Positions 45,383-56,200 of a stretch of 64,000 nucleotides of DNA are shown here, piece after piece; position 1 is the stretch's first letter; each line of letters opens with the position of its first letter. The stretch comes from Apiospora phragmitis. Taxonomy: Eukaryota; Ascomycota; Sordariomycetes; Amphisphaeriales; Apiosporaceae. The position numbers and the translations under genes are program-made. The stretch spans positions 496,001 to 560,000 of the forward strand of contig JAQQWL010000005.1 in assembly GCA_038363925.1 (NCBI GenBank), written 5' to 3'. The notes below the pieces were generated by a model. The model saw only the letters and a program-made list of their open reading frames with translations. It did no database searches and had not been told where the DNA came from.

Positions 45383-46769
45383 GTACAGAAAGTGGATGCC
45401 TACGGGGGAAATACGTTGGGAACATTAGTGGCGATGCTTTAACAGCACTGGATCAGTTTTGTGCTTACGTCCCCAGGAATTTAATACAGTATACGAAACG
45501 ACTGGTGTTCAATTTATTTACTGTATAAAGGGTATTGATAGGGTAATTCCGTACTTGGCCGATGACAATAACGGAAGTGTTCTGGGGTGTTAGGAATATA
45601 GCACACGTTAAGAATTTGATAACATGGACAGTATATCAATTCATAGATAGCAATGTGACCCTTACCACGGAGGTAGTGGTCCAAGCAATCAGTTTGTTCT
45701 GAGTTGCTCTAAAGTGAAACCCATTTTTGATGCCTTCTTCTATACTTGCAGAATTCGAAGCAAAAAGCCTGGAAGTGAAAGCAAGCTTTAACATGCGATT
45801 ATGGAGACCTACTAAGCCCCTTATTCAAAATGACCAGCGCGAAAGAAGCTTACCTCGATCGTATAGGCATCAGAACGGAGAAGGTGGTCATTGTGCGTTG
45901 ATACGATTTTAAATTTCCTTGCAATTTGTGTTTTGTTGTGGACTGTTGATTTGAATCAATCTGATTCCTCCATCCACGTTTTTCAAAACGACAGTGCGAG
46001 CTTGAAGATACATTACTACTTCGCCTATGTCCTCGTCGGCTGAATGAAATTTAGGAAGATGTCTCCGACGATAACGTTGTGTCAGTTTTCGAAGCATGGA
46101 GTATGATCTTAAGCATTTGAAAGCCCTGCGAATTCCGGCTTGCTGCGTAAAGGCATTAGCCGGGTGGTTAAGGATACAAGCTCAATTTATACCTTCTAGT
46201 AATAATACCCACTAACAAACTCTATAAAAAGCTTTAGGCTAAGGAATGCTATTTTTAGATGAGGACTACACGTAGAACGCTAGACCTGAGTCCAATGATC
46301 CTCGTTGGTATGCGTAATTCTGACAAAGGCTTGATATCTCCAGAGATCTTTACTCCTTCCAACCGCCGTAGCCGTGGAATGCAGCTGTTCCGCTAAACCG
46401 ATATGTCCGCCAACAGGTCCTGCGTGTGACAGCAATGGGAACATTGAGTTAGAGCATGTGCTGGATGTCTATGATATCGAATCTTCGGTATATATCATAC
46501 CAACGACTAAGTATTTGATGCTTCTATGACTGTATCAAAACCCAATCCTACCCCCGTATATAAAACAGTGACATTACGATATTTACTTATAGGTTATTCA
46601 ACTATGGGTAGACTTGATACGAAACTGATTATGTAGTCCTTAAGGTATGAAGAAGAAATCAAAGTTGATAATTGTGTTGTAAGTATCACGATAGTTCTTT
46701 GGTAAGTTTGCAAGTCGATTGAGGGGGAGAATATTATCGAGCTAAGTCGAAAACTGTCGCTATAACAGG
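45383..46769. other. No gene recognised
   Basis: Single-copy-looking sequence of mixed composition. Frames of 61-73 codons occur at 45727-45912 (+), 45909-46097 (-, with real ATG) and 46594-46815 (-), without recognisable motifs. The minus-strand frame 46594-46815 lies just downstream of the small coiled-coil gene and might be a continuation of it in another frame. Confidence 0.35.
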
Positions 46770-47066
46770 TCACGCAGTGACAATTCGTGTAGGAAGGTGA
46801 CCTGATCCTTTCCATACAATGGTGTTTAGGTGAAGCTGTGGCTTGGATTTTAAAAATGACCCCTTACGCTGTGCTGAACCCAATTCTTTTCCGTAAAGAG
46901 CGGTGTTGTTTTTCGAGAGAGCGCGGACCTCTTCTTCTAATCGTCTAATATCAGACCGGTTGTTAAACACCTCCTCTTCGAAATTTCGTACTTGTTCCTT
47001 CATAGTCCATTGAATGAAATGTTCTATGTCAGTAGCGGTAGGGCTAGGAAATAGAGCCATTGTCAT
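46770..47066 (-). CDS. Small coiled-coil protein, hypothetical
   Basis: Uninterrupted frame of 98 codons from a real ATG (47064-47066). The middle is rich in Glu, Arg and Leu (EQVRNFEEEVFNNRSDIRRL, then EEEVRALSKNN) and likely forms a coiled coil. The N-terminus (MTMALFPSPTATDIEHFIQW) looks natural. No family recognised. A continuation in another frame at 46594-46815 is possible. It could be an intact orphan gene or a fragment. Confidence 0.4.
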   Translation of the reverse strand: MTMALFPSPTATDIEHFIQWTMKEQVRNFEEEVFNNRSDIRRLEEEVRALSKNNTALYGKELGSAQRKGSFLKSKPQLHLNTIVWKGSGHLPTRIVTA

Positions 47067-47329
47067 GGTAGCTTTACGCTATGTGTAATTCTGTGTGAGA
47101 GATACTATGCACAAGTCACTGGCAAACTCTGCGTACTCGTTACACTCTCTTATTGTTCTCGTTTTGAATTTACTTGACTGGAGCAAGGATGACTCAATGC
47201 ACCCCTTCATCGTCCCCCTACTCTTATGCATTCATAAATTGTATGCAGTATGCTTTCACTGCCTTTTGCTGGACATGACCTGGAGCCAGGAGCTGCTGAC
47301 TTATCAGGCTCTTCTAAATACTGCAATTG

Positions 47330-47890
47330 TACAGTCACTATGTAGCGAAACCTACGTCCTCTTTCCACTCTTTAATAGTTCCCGTTTTGGACCCGCTTTT
47401 GAGGGGGTAGCTGCTGACATTATGTACCCTGCCATGGTCATAGGTATAGAGCTAATTCCTGCCTTTGCTTCTCCTTCTCTTGTACATCTATAAATCGATT
47501 ACAGTACTCTGGAAATACTTTGTGCTCGAAAAGAGCCAGAGCTAGAAACTGCGATTTTTTTTTGATAACGAATCCAGTCAACATCGTTTCTGGCGTTGAT
47601 TCATTACAGTAAGGCTGACCGAGTTCTGTCAAAATATCTGTTTATAGGCGCTTACAGGAACGATTGCAGAGCCGAATAGAGCATAGACTGTCAGCGGTTT
47701 CTAACTATAGCTCTTGTGTAGCATAAAGTAATTGCAGAGTATTGTAATCGATTTATAGATATAGGGGGAAGGGGTAAGTAAAGGTAGAAATTAGCTCTGT
47801 ACCTGCGTCAGCAGCTACCCCTCAAAAGCGGGTCCAAAACAGGAACTATTAAAGAGTGGAAAGAGGACGTAGGTTTCGCTAGTGACTGTA
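47330..47890. mobile_element. Foldback element made of two inverted R2 copies
   Basis: 47330-47560 (TACAGTCACTATGTAGCGAA...) and 47690-47890 are inverted copies of about 200-230 bp around a 130-bp centre. Both carry the TTTCGCTAGYGACTGTA terminus seen at 6818, 36038 and 45382. The structure is that of a non-autonomous foldback/MITE element. Short frames inside it on both strands are not genes. Confidence 0.65.
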
Positions 47891-47896
47891 TAGTAA

Positions 47897-48075
47897 AAAT
47901 CCAAGTTCAGCGTCCGCCTCTCTAATGCCAAAAATAAGAACCCGAAGTACTGTGGGGCACCATCGCCGTGTGTAAGCGATGTGGAAGAAGTACCGGTCAT
48001 CGCCAAGCAAGACCCCTCCTGTAAGGCTGCATATTTGGCGCTGACACGTACCGCTACCGCTAAGCCCAGTATCTT
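47897..48075 (+). repeat. Dispersed repeat R1, copy 3
   Basis: Third copy of the repeat at 6461-6677 and 30511-30726. It abuts the foldback element at 47890; both R1 and R2 ends read TACAGT-like. Confidence 0.75.
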
Positions 48076-48087
48076 GGTACGTCTCTG

Positions 48088-48423
48088 TTAGTAGCGGTAT
48101 GTACATATATGGAAGCGCCAAAAATGCATCTTTCCAGCGCTTTGGTGGGATGCTGACAGGTAACTATGACTCACTAGGATACACTGGGCAAGTCTTTTAT
48201 TGTTTGGTTTCATGCATCTTTCCTTTGAAACGTACTCACCAACCCGAAGGCGGAGAATCTTGATAGCATAGTCGGCCATCACGTGCAGGTTTCTATACTG
48301 CAGCACAAAGGAGGTGCACTCAGCAGTTGCTCTGCCAAAATCGTAGTTTTCGCCTTTCCCAAGATGACTCGCCACCAGTCGAGATACAGCAGGTAACGAA
48401 ATCGGCTTCCTCTTTATCAGCAA
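48088..48423 (-). pseudogene. Fragment of an unknown gene, repeated near 36.4 kb
   Basis: Minus-strand frame with a Met at its start (MLIKRKPISLPAVSRL), then GKGENYDFGRATAECTSFVL and YAIKILRLRVGEYVSKER. A more decayed counterpart of 48180-48420 lies at about 36425-36660, in both places between repeat R2 and the SAM-like ORF. No family recognised. It is part of a multi-gene repeated unit. Confidence 0.4.
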
Positions 48424-49137
48424 TAAAAATGAATTCTCCGCTTAGACTACGTCCGCTTTAGGAAGCTATATAGTGCGGACTACTAGCTTATCGACTGTCT
48501 ATCTTTATAGTTATCTATACCTTAACATATATATTAATAAGTACTATATCTATTATCTAATTCTGCACCCCGCTTTAAGTTATCTATATCCGATATTAAA
48601 ATAAATATTAGACAATAAGCAGAGCCGCCATTAGCGATTATTACGTGCTAGGTTTAGAGTATTGAATAAGGTCCCAGCTTGTTATCGATCCTGTTATTTA
48701 AGAGATCCTTTAAAACTATGGGACTACTGTACATGTGCAATATATCTTTAACTCTACGGTCTTATTTAAGAGAGAAGAAAAGCTCTTTAGTATTAGAGAT
48801 TCCCTAACGATGCAACCGTCGAATAATAAAGATAAGCACTGTCGGCCGTCTGTTAATAGCAGCACAGGATAGGGGCTCTAGATTAAATACAGCTTAACAT
48901 CTAGCATTGTCTCTAGCTCTTTATTCATTGAAAACTAAACTAATAAATAATACAATCCACATCTAATACTGGATACAATCCCTGGTTTCCGCTATATCTA
49001 GCGGTTTACTGCTTCTAGAGCTATTTATAACTTATTTCGTTCAAGTTTAATAATGGATCTCTCTGCCCCCGCTAAATCTGGTTCGCTATCGTCTTCGTTA
49101 AGATTAGCGCTGTTTTACCTGGTATATAACCGCGAAA
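48424..49137. other. AT-rich DNA upstream of the SAM-like ORF, copy B
   Basis: TpA-rich, no readable gene. It probably holds the decayed promoter region of the following ORF. Confidence 0.35.
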
Positions 49138-50455
49138 ATGGATAAGCTTGATTCGTATTAATATAATTCGTTCGACGACGATAGTGGTGTTGCTTTTAGT
49201 TTTCCTAGTCTATCTCCTCAGGCTTTAGTTAATACTTAGCAAAGTTGGCGAGCGTCGCTTGCGCCTTCTAAGGCTTTTACGTTAAGGGAATCTCTTTAGT
49301 GCGCTGGCCGCAGGGCAGTTGAGTATCGAGCGAGCAACGCTTCCTTTACTGCAACTTACTAACTGGAAAGAGGACGAAGCCTACGATAACGAGCCACCTT
49401 GCTACCTCTACTACTCGATTGAGTTTAAGGTAATATATAATAATAGAGTCCTTTTAAAAGATATAGAGCCCGACCTTATACTAGCGCCGGGCGCTTACTA
49501 GCTTAAGTTCTTATAACTAAAGCTAGAGAGATTAGTTAAGACGAAGCTCCGAAGAACTAAGGACTTAATATAAATTAATAATATTACTATTACAGTCTCT
49601 ATACGAGATCGCTCTGCGCGCGATCTTATTAAATATTTTAATAGCTTTAATATTAATTAAAGGTTTATCGAGAAGTAGTTTCGAACATGGGCGCCCCTCT
49701 TTTAAGAAGGTAAGTTATTACGACTCGTGATCGGCTTTACTTACGTAGATATCGATATTCCGGGCGACGTATTAAACGGGGTTACTACTCGGGGGAGATT
49801 ATTTACTACTTAGACTATACTTATTAGACAATTAACTTAAATAATTATTAAAATAACGACGGGCTAATAGATTACCTAAAACGAGCTTTACGAACGAATA
49901 CGATACCCGGGACCCCCCTATTATCTCGGATTATATTACTAACGTAATAATACGAATAGTAAATATTATAAGTTACGTACCTACTACTTCCGAAACCTGG
50001 TTCGGTATATTAAAGAAGGTTATCCTATTAATTACCACGATAATATCCTTAATTTTCTTTGTACCTAGCTCTATACCGAAGAATAATAGGATATAGAGTG
50101 TAAGTAGAAATATAAGCGTAATACCTTACCCCGAAATCTTCTATCTATTTAGATTATTAATATATTACCTAGCTAGTTAAATAAATAAGCTCTAGAGGAG
50201 TATTAAATCGCTTGTTCTAGTCCTATTACTATCTACGGTGTAAGAGATCGAGCGGTTAAGAGATACTGCGAATGGTAGTGTACGTAAGTGGACGATATAA
50301 TATTGAAATTCGAGTTTCGGAAGGCTCGAGATTTGAGTCTAGCTAAAGGTTTAGACCTTAAGTAATTACACGAGGATTAAGATTATTAGTTCCTATTAGA
50401 TAAAGATATAAAGCGTAGTATCGTTAGACGTTTCGTTCGCGATATTAAAAGCTAG
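49138..50455 (+). pseudogene. Transposon-associated ORF with SAM-like C-terminus, copy B
   Basis: From ATG 49138 (MDKLDSY) the frame reads FDDDSGVAFSFPSLSPQALV, then in a shifted frame YLYYSIEFKVIYNNRVLLKD (49319-49501 is open), then LILAPGAY, RDRSARDLIKYFNSFNIN and LRLVIGFTYVDID. A decayed RYPGPP block follows, and the C-terminal RKARDLSLAKGLDLK with RRFVRDIKS corresponds to the same domain in copy A. It is more mutated than copy A. Its N-terminus differs in sequence from copy A, so the two are diverged family members rather than a recent duplication. A convergent Tc1-like transposase follows at 50540. Confidence 0.55.
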
Positions 50456-50539
50456 GCTAATCTATTATATAATAAATAACGAATAATAAGCGATAAATCT
50501 ATTATAATTCTAATTTTAAGCTTCTATGATTTTTTAATA

Positions 50540-51460
50540 AATAGTCTTGTTTATCGAAAATGTCTCTCTATACTTAACCGCCTTAATCCTATAACATTTA
50601 TATATCGCTCTAGGAAACCAGTAAAATCCTCTATATATTATAGCGGTGACCGTGCCGTTAAATAAAACTTTAAGCTCGGTAAAGAACTTTTTAATCGGAT
50701 TTAAGTCGGGTAAGTACGGCGGTAGGAATAGGAGTTTAACTCCGGTATTATTATATAATTATTAAATTCTATCAGGCTAATAAAACGGTGCGTTATTTAT
50801 AATAAGAATAGATTTCGGCTCCGGCTACCTCCTATATAAAGGTAGAAGCTCTTAAATAAAGTCTTCGAACGCCTTATTATCTATAAATCCCTAGAAGATA
50901 TACGAAAATATAATACCGTCTTACGTATAGGCCGGTAAGATCTAGTATCTACGACCACGGTAGAACCGTGCGGTTTTATACGGGCGCTATATCTTAAAGC
51001 GATTATCCGGTTTATTAAAAGCCCGTACGCTTATTATAACCTAATTCGTTAATATATATTAAATAATAAGAGCGGAACTTAGATAGGGTATAGTTATAAA
51101 AGTCGCGTAACTCGGCATTTCGTTCTTCGGCGACGCGTCGTGTAATCTTCTTAAACTATCCGATAAACGCGAGGGCTCTACTTACGCTTATTCTCGTCAC
51201 CTCGACGTCGAACTCGGCTACGAGAAATACGACTATCTCGTCCTGGTATATCTCGGGCCTCTCGATTAAACGATCGTATAAAGCGTTAATATCGGCGGCG
51301 TGATAATTCGAGGTTATCCGACGGCGTTTCGAGGCGCTCTAGTGGTGTTAAAGTATCGTAAGTTCGCTCGGATTATACGGACCGACCGGGGGTTATATAG
51401 AGCGGTTACGATAATCTCCTTATTCTTAAACCGATAGCTCTTAATTATACCTTAAACGAG
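50540..51460 (-). pseudogene. Tc1/mariner-like transposase, copy B
   Basis: Minus-strand relic colinear with copy A at 38520-39374. Readable blocks: NRLTLYDRLIERPEIYQDEI, RRVAEERNAELRDFYNYTLS, INELGYNKRTGF (first Asp lost, VFIDKSGCDKR in copy A), INNAPFY (IMDNARFY in copy A) and LPDLNPIKKFFTELKVLF. More stops than copy A, with two of the catalytic Asp codons changed to Asn, as expected for G-to-A changes. Confidence 0.8.
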
Positions 51461-51937
51461 TTCGTATATAGCCTCTACCAGGTTTAAAGCTATTAATATT
51501 ACTTTAATAGCGGATACGTAAATAGCGGTTAATACGGTTAGTATCTTTATTCTAGGTGTTTTAAAATAAGAATAAAGGTACGTTTAAGCTACCTGCCGCC
51601 TATAAGCCTCCCCCTCCCCCTAAATACCTGCTTAAGAAGGTTGCTGCCTGCTGCATTACGACTGTTCATTAGACATTATAATAGGTAAATCTCCCTGTAT
51701 ATCTACTAATTACATCGCTATACGCCAACGCCAGATATAGGAAAGACGACTCGATTAGCAGGACGTGCAGATCCCGTGACTAAATCAGCCTTATAGCGAT
51801 AAACCCTTATGCTGCGCTCCTGTTCAGCAGGGTTAGCTTAGCCTACTTCCTTATATCCAGGCTATCCCTATAGACGAATATAATCGCGACCTACCGAAAT
51901 ATCAATCCCGATTCTCCGAGCTAGCCTATCGTCTATT
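51461..51937. other. 5' flank of HNWD copy 2
   Basis: The segment from about 51755 is similar to 26475-26673 upstream of HNWD copy 1 (for example ACGTGCAGATCCCGT and AAATCAGCCTTATAGCGATA), so the duplication includes about 180 bp of upstream DNA. The 51461-51750 part is AT-rich with no gene. Confidence 0.55.
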
Positions 51938-53020
51938 ATACGATTTTTATAGCGATAAATAGATAGTAAATTCGGCTTTATCGAGGTATTTAAGGATATC
52001 CTTTCGTATACGATATTTTCGTATATTTAGGAAGAAGGTAAGGAGGTTACGTTCGAAGACGTTATATAAAATAGAGGGTTTAATAAGAAAGGTTACTAAA
52101 AGCTCCATTTTTATATAAGATAGGTTACCGATAATAATATTTAATACTTCTGGATAGATAGTTATTATATCGATAAATCTAACTCTATCGAACTCTCGGA
52201 GGCTATTAATTCCATATTCCGATAATATTAGTAGTTAGTTAAATACTACGTATACCTTATCGATATTTCGAAAGGTACCGATATTAAAACCGATAAACTA
52301 TCGCGATTAACTTAGGAGCTCTTTTTTCGATAAAGCAGGTGGTTTACCCGCGGTTAAACATTCTAAGAGCTAATTATACCAGCGTCGGTAGGGTTTTTCT
52401 CGCGCGAAGGCGAGCGCCTGGGCGATAAAAGATTATTTAAATAATCGCTTATCGATATTACGAATATCCCTAAATCCGCCCTTTAAGGAAGTTCCCTTAT
52501 ATAATTTAATATTAATAAACGGATATTATAGGTAAAAGGCCGAACGACGACGCGCGAAGAAAATATTATATATTATCTCTTTAGAATATTTAGCATTTTC
52601 TTATTACTTATATACGGCGAAGGGGGAATAGAGTACGATATCGCGTTTATATAGGGAGATATTAATAATCTATAACTCCTGGGTAAAGGTATTAACGAAA
52701 TTACCTATTACGTAAGGAGCTACCTTCGATTCTTATACCGAAGAATATAATCCGACCTATCTTCTAAATATTCGAGTCGAGCTCCTTCGTTAAATTAATT
52801 AATAAATTTAGGATCCGAAAGCTAAAGGGATATTTTCGCTTAACGGTATAGCAGGGACGGGCAAATTTATAATCTCGCGTACCCTAGCGTAGACTGCCTT
52901 TACGCACGGGTGCCTTAACGCTAGCTTCTTCTTTAAACGTGGTGAAGGAGATCGCGGCGGCGTATCTAAGTTCTTCCCTACCCTAGCGGCGTAGCTATGC
53001 TCACGGGAACCGGCTATTAT
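51938..53020 (+). pseudogene. HET-NACHT receptor relic, copy 2, 5' part
   Basis: Colinear with HNWD copy 1. The start codon is again ATA (ATA CGA). The HET domain is strongly decayed (YYVYLIDISKGTDIKTDKLS). The NACHT P-loop is well preserved, LNGIAGTGKF with Ser changed to Phe, at about 52839-52868, followed by LNASFFFKRGEGDRGGVSKF and LCSREPAII. The frame is cut exactly there by the copia element; the next codons appear at 58576. Many TAG/TAA stops fit RIP. Confidence 0.8.
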
Positions 53021-53163
53021 TGTCAGACAGAAGTACCGGTACATTGCCGGAACTTGCCGATGTTCAGCCGAAATGGCTCCACAGGTACAAATATGTACCA
53101 GAACAACCAGAAGGAACTAGACAAGGACAAGCTACATGAATACATTACTTTACGCGTCTGACA
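53021..53163 (+). repeat. 5' LTR of the copia element
   Basis: 143 bp with TG...CA ends and short inverted termini. It differs from the 3' LTR at about a dozen positions, mainly C/T and G/A, so post-insertion RIP inflates any age estimate. A solo copy is at 60903-61045. Confidence 0.92.
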
Positions 53164-53183
53164 ATTAAGAGTCTCATATGCTT
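53164..53183 (+). other. Primer-binding site, tRNA-Lys anticodon-arm type
   Basis: One base after the LTR, TTAAGAGTCTCATATGC is complementary to the D-arm/anticodon-loop region of a tRNA-Lys(CUU) (AGCATGAGACTCTTAA in common eukaryotic forms, with a two-base difference). This suggests priming by an internal tRNA half, as known for copia-type elements. The tRNA assignment is from memory. Confidence 0.5.
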
Positions 53184-53255
53184 AAAGAGCAACCTAACGC
53201 ATATCGGACGTGTTACTATCAATTATTACATCATTATCCACCGACTATCGTCACA

Positions 53256-56200
53256 ATGTCGGACTATACCGAAAGAAAGACCCAATTGAACGCGCCAGAG
53301 GACTGGGAAACCTGGAACCGGAACTTCACCACTATCGCGAAGTCTCTAAACCTCTGGGTGGAAATCAGAGGCCGAAAGAGGTGGCAGAAGCCCCCTGTCT
53401 TCCCTCAGGAGCACACCTTCCGTACGGAACTGCCTCCTGATCCTTCGGCACCGGCCACCGACGCGGAAGGAGCAGCAATACGGACTCCCTCCGCCACGGT
53501 TGTCACGAACGAGAACCGACCCCTAACCCGTAACGAACACACGCGATACATCGATACAATCACCATCTACCGCCTCCAACATAACCAGTTTACCCTACAG
53601 ATATCCAACAAAACCAAGCTCACCGAATATATCAACAACACCGTCTCCGACTCCCTTAAGAACAACCATTACCTGGTTAACGAAGAAATCCATCATTAGT
53701 ACGAAAATCTTAAGGGCTACGGAGTAACTAAGATTAAAATATCCGGCATACGAGCACGAACCGAATATAAGAAAGCCGTACATCCGATCACTAAGATACC
53801 GAGAGATATAAAGAAATGGATTAATTAATGGGAATTAATAATAAGCAACGGCTAACGATACGAGGTCGCGGAGACTATATATACTAAAGCGTAGGTAAAA
53901 GACCTCCTGAAGGCTCTCGCTCTTATACTACCCTCCTAGGGAACGGGTTTTATAAAAGATATAGAATCGTTAATATAGGACGAGTACCGGAAGGTTACGT
54001 CAGACTTACGGAGGTATTACTCCTTTATTATCCCTAACGGAACGCGCCCTCGAGGAGCAGCTTTCGCCGCGACCTTAGGCGCCGAGAGCGACGATAAACA
54101 AACTAACCAATCTAACCAGAAAGCAACAATAATAAAGAAGTCAGCCAGACCAATTAAAAGCCGAGGATCCGGCTCCTTCCGAGGCACCGGAAGGGCTAGT
54201 TCCTCTCAGGGTCATAAAAGAGGAAGGGATTCCGTAACGGCCTCTTATTAGATCTGCGAGACCCCTGGTCACTCCTGGAAGGAATACTTCTACCTATTCC
54301 CGGAGAAATACTTCTTTCCCTAGAATAGAAACCCGGTAGTCAGGAAACTAATACCGAGGATCCTGGACGACCATCCCACGATCAAGGAAGAGTATAACCG
54401 GATAAAGAAAATACAGGACCGGAGCGCCTAGGAAGACGCCGGATTAATGGAACGAGTCCTGACCATAATATCAGCTTCGTTCGCGACGGTCGATTACGCT
54501 CTAAAATCGTGTACTATACTTAACTCAGGGTCAACCCTGCATATCTTCAATACAAGAAGCCGATTTATAAAGTATCGACCTGCCGTAAAAGGAGATATAG
54601 TTATAGCCGGTAATAATCGTTTATTAATCTATAAGTGGGGAGAAGTCGAGATCTTAATTACCGTTAGTTTAAGGGTACTAAGACCCTTTAAGCTTACTAA
54701 CGTAGCTTATATTCAAGGCTTCGCCTATAACGTGGTATCGCTCCGTTATTTATAATAAGCGGGATACTACTAGAATAATAAGCCACCGAACAGTTATATC
54801 AGGAGAGGGGATGACTCGATCCTATATAAGGTGTTCGATAGGGCTCACCAGTTTATATTAAAGGATGCGGAAGCAGACCCCTTTTATACTACGTTTACGG
54901 CCGAAAGGCTCAGGATTAACTCCTATACTAAGTTATATAAAGTACGCGGACCGGAAGAACTTTAATATAAACGCTTAGGGCACGTTAACCTGCAGGCGAT
55001 TAAATACTTATATAAGCACACCGCAGGGGCCTCAGTCCAGACTAAGGGGTACCCAGGGGTAATATATGCTAACTGCAGACTGGCTAAGGTAAAGGAGCAG
55101 ACGAGAAGAACGCCGCGGAACGAGCCTCCTTACCCAGGCCACACAATCGCAGTCGACTTCACTATTTTCAAGAGAGAGCCGGATAGAACGGACCGTGTGC
55201 TCTTCGTTACCGATCGTCTCTCCGGTTACGTCTAGAACGCCTTTACCGCTAACCACTATACCGAAACGACTACGGCCACCTTACGCACTATTTACCGACT
55301 AATTAAGAAGCAGCTTAACTATAAAATCAAGAACGCTAAATACGACGGGGAGTTCCTTAGTAGGGAAGTATACAACATGCTCCAGAACGAGCTATATATC
55401 GTTATTAAGCCCTCCGCCCTTAATACACAAGCGCAGAACGGGGGTGCAGAGCGCTCAGGGGGTATTGTTATATAGACAGCTCGAACTATTAGAATTTAAA
55501 GCAAACTGCCTAAGTCGCTAATTAAAGAATTTATAGACATAACGATCCATATCCGGAATCGAACTCCACGATACCGACTCGGTTGGAGGACTCCCTACGG
55601 GGTAATATATATATACCTTACTCGTCAAATCACACCAGACGCCCTAGAGGCAACCCCGGAGATCGGATACTTACGAGTCCCCGGCTATAAGGCTTACGTT
55701 ATAACTACCGACGCGAATTAAAGCGGAACCGACATTAGAAGATAAAACTACGAGCGTGGATCGGCTACCTAGTCGGCTATAACTCTACTAATATATTCCG
55801 GATCTGAAACCCCTTAACTAGGAAGGTAGTCTATATTCGAGATATCGAATTCGATAAAGACTAATAATCTACCGGCTCTACCGAGGAATTAAGGGATAAC
55901 CTTAGATATATTAATTATACCCTAGTCTATAAATATATTGCTCTGCTTAGTAATAGACGCATCCAGGGTATTAACTTCGAGACTCTCCTATCTACGGAAG
56001 CCGAAAACCTAAAAAACGACTCCTATAAAAACGGTTCGGATAAGCCGGCTGAATAAGTACCGAGAGGCAGCGTAGGTCTTAACGTATAGGGGAATGAACT
56101 AGTAAGACCTCCTTAGGAGACTACTATTAGAGCGGATAGGGCTGATTACCCTTATATAACCGCGATGTTCGCCCTAATACTATCGCCCTCCCCTACTCCG

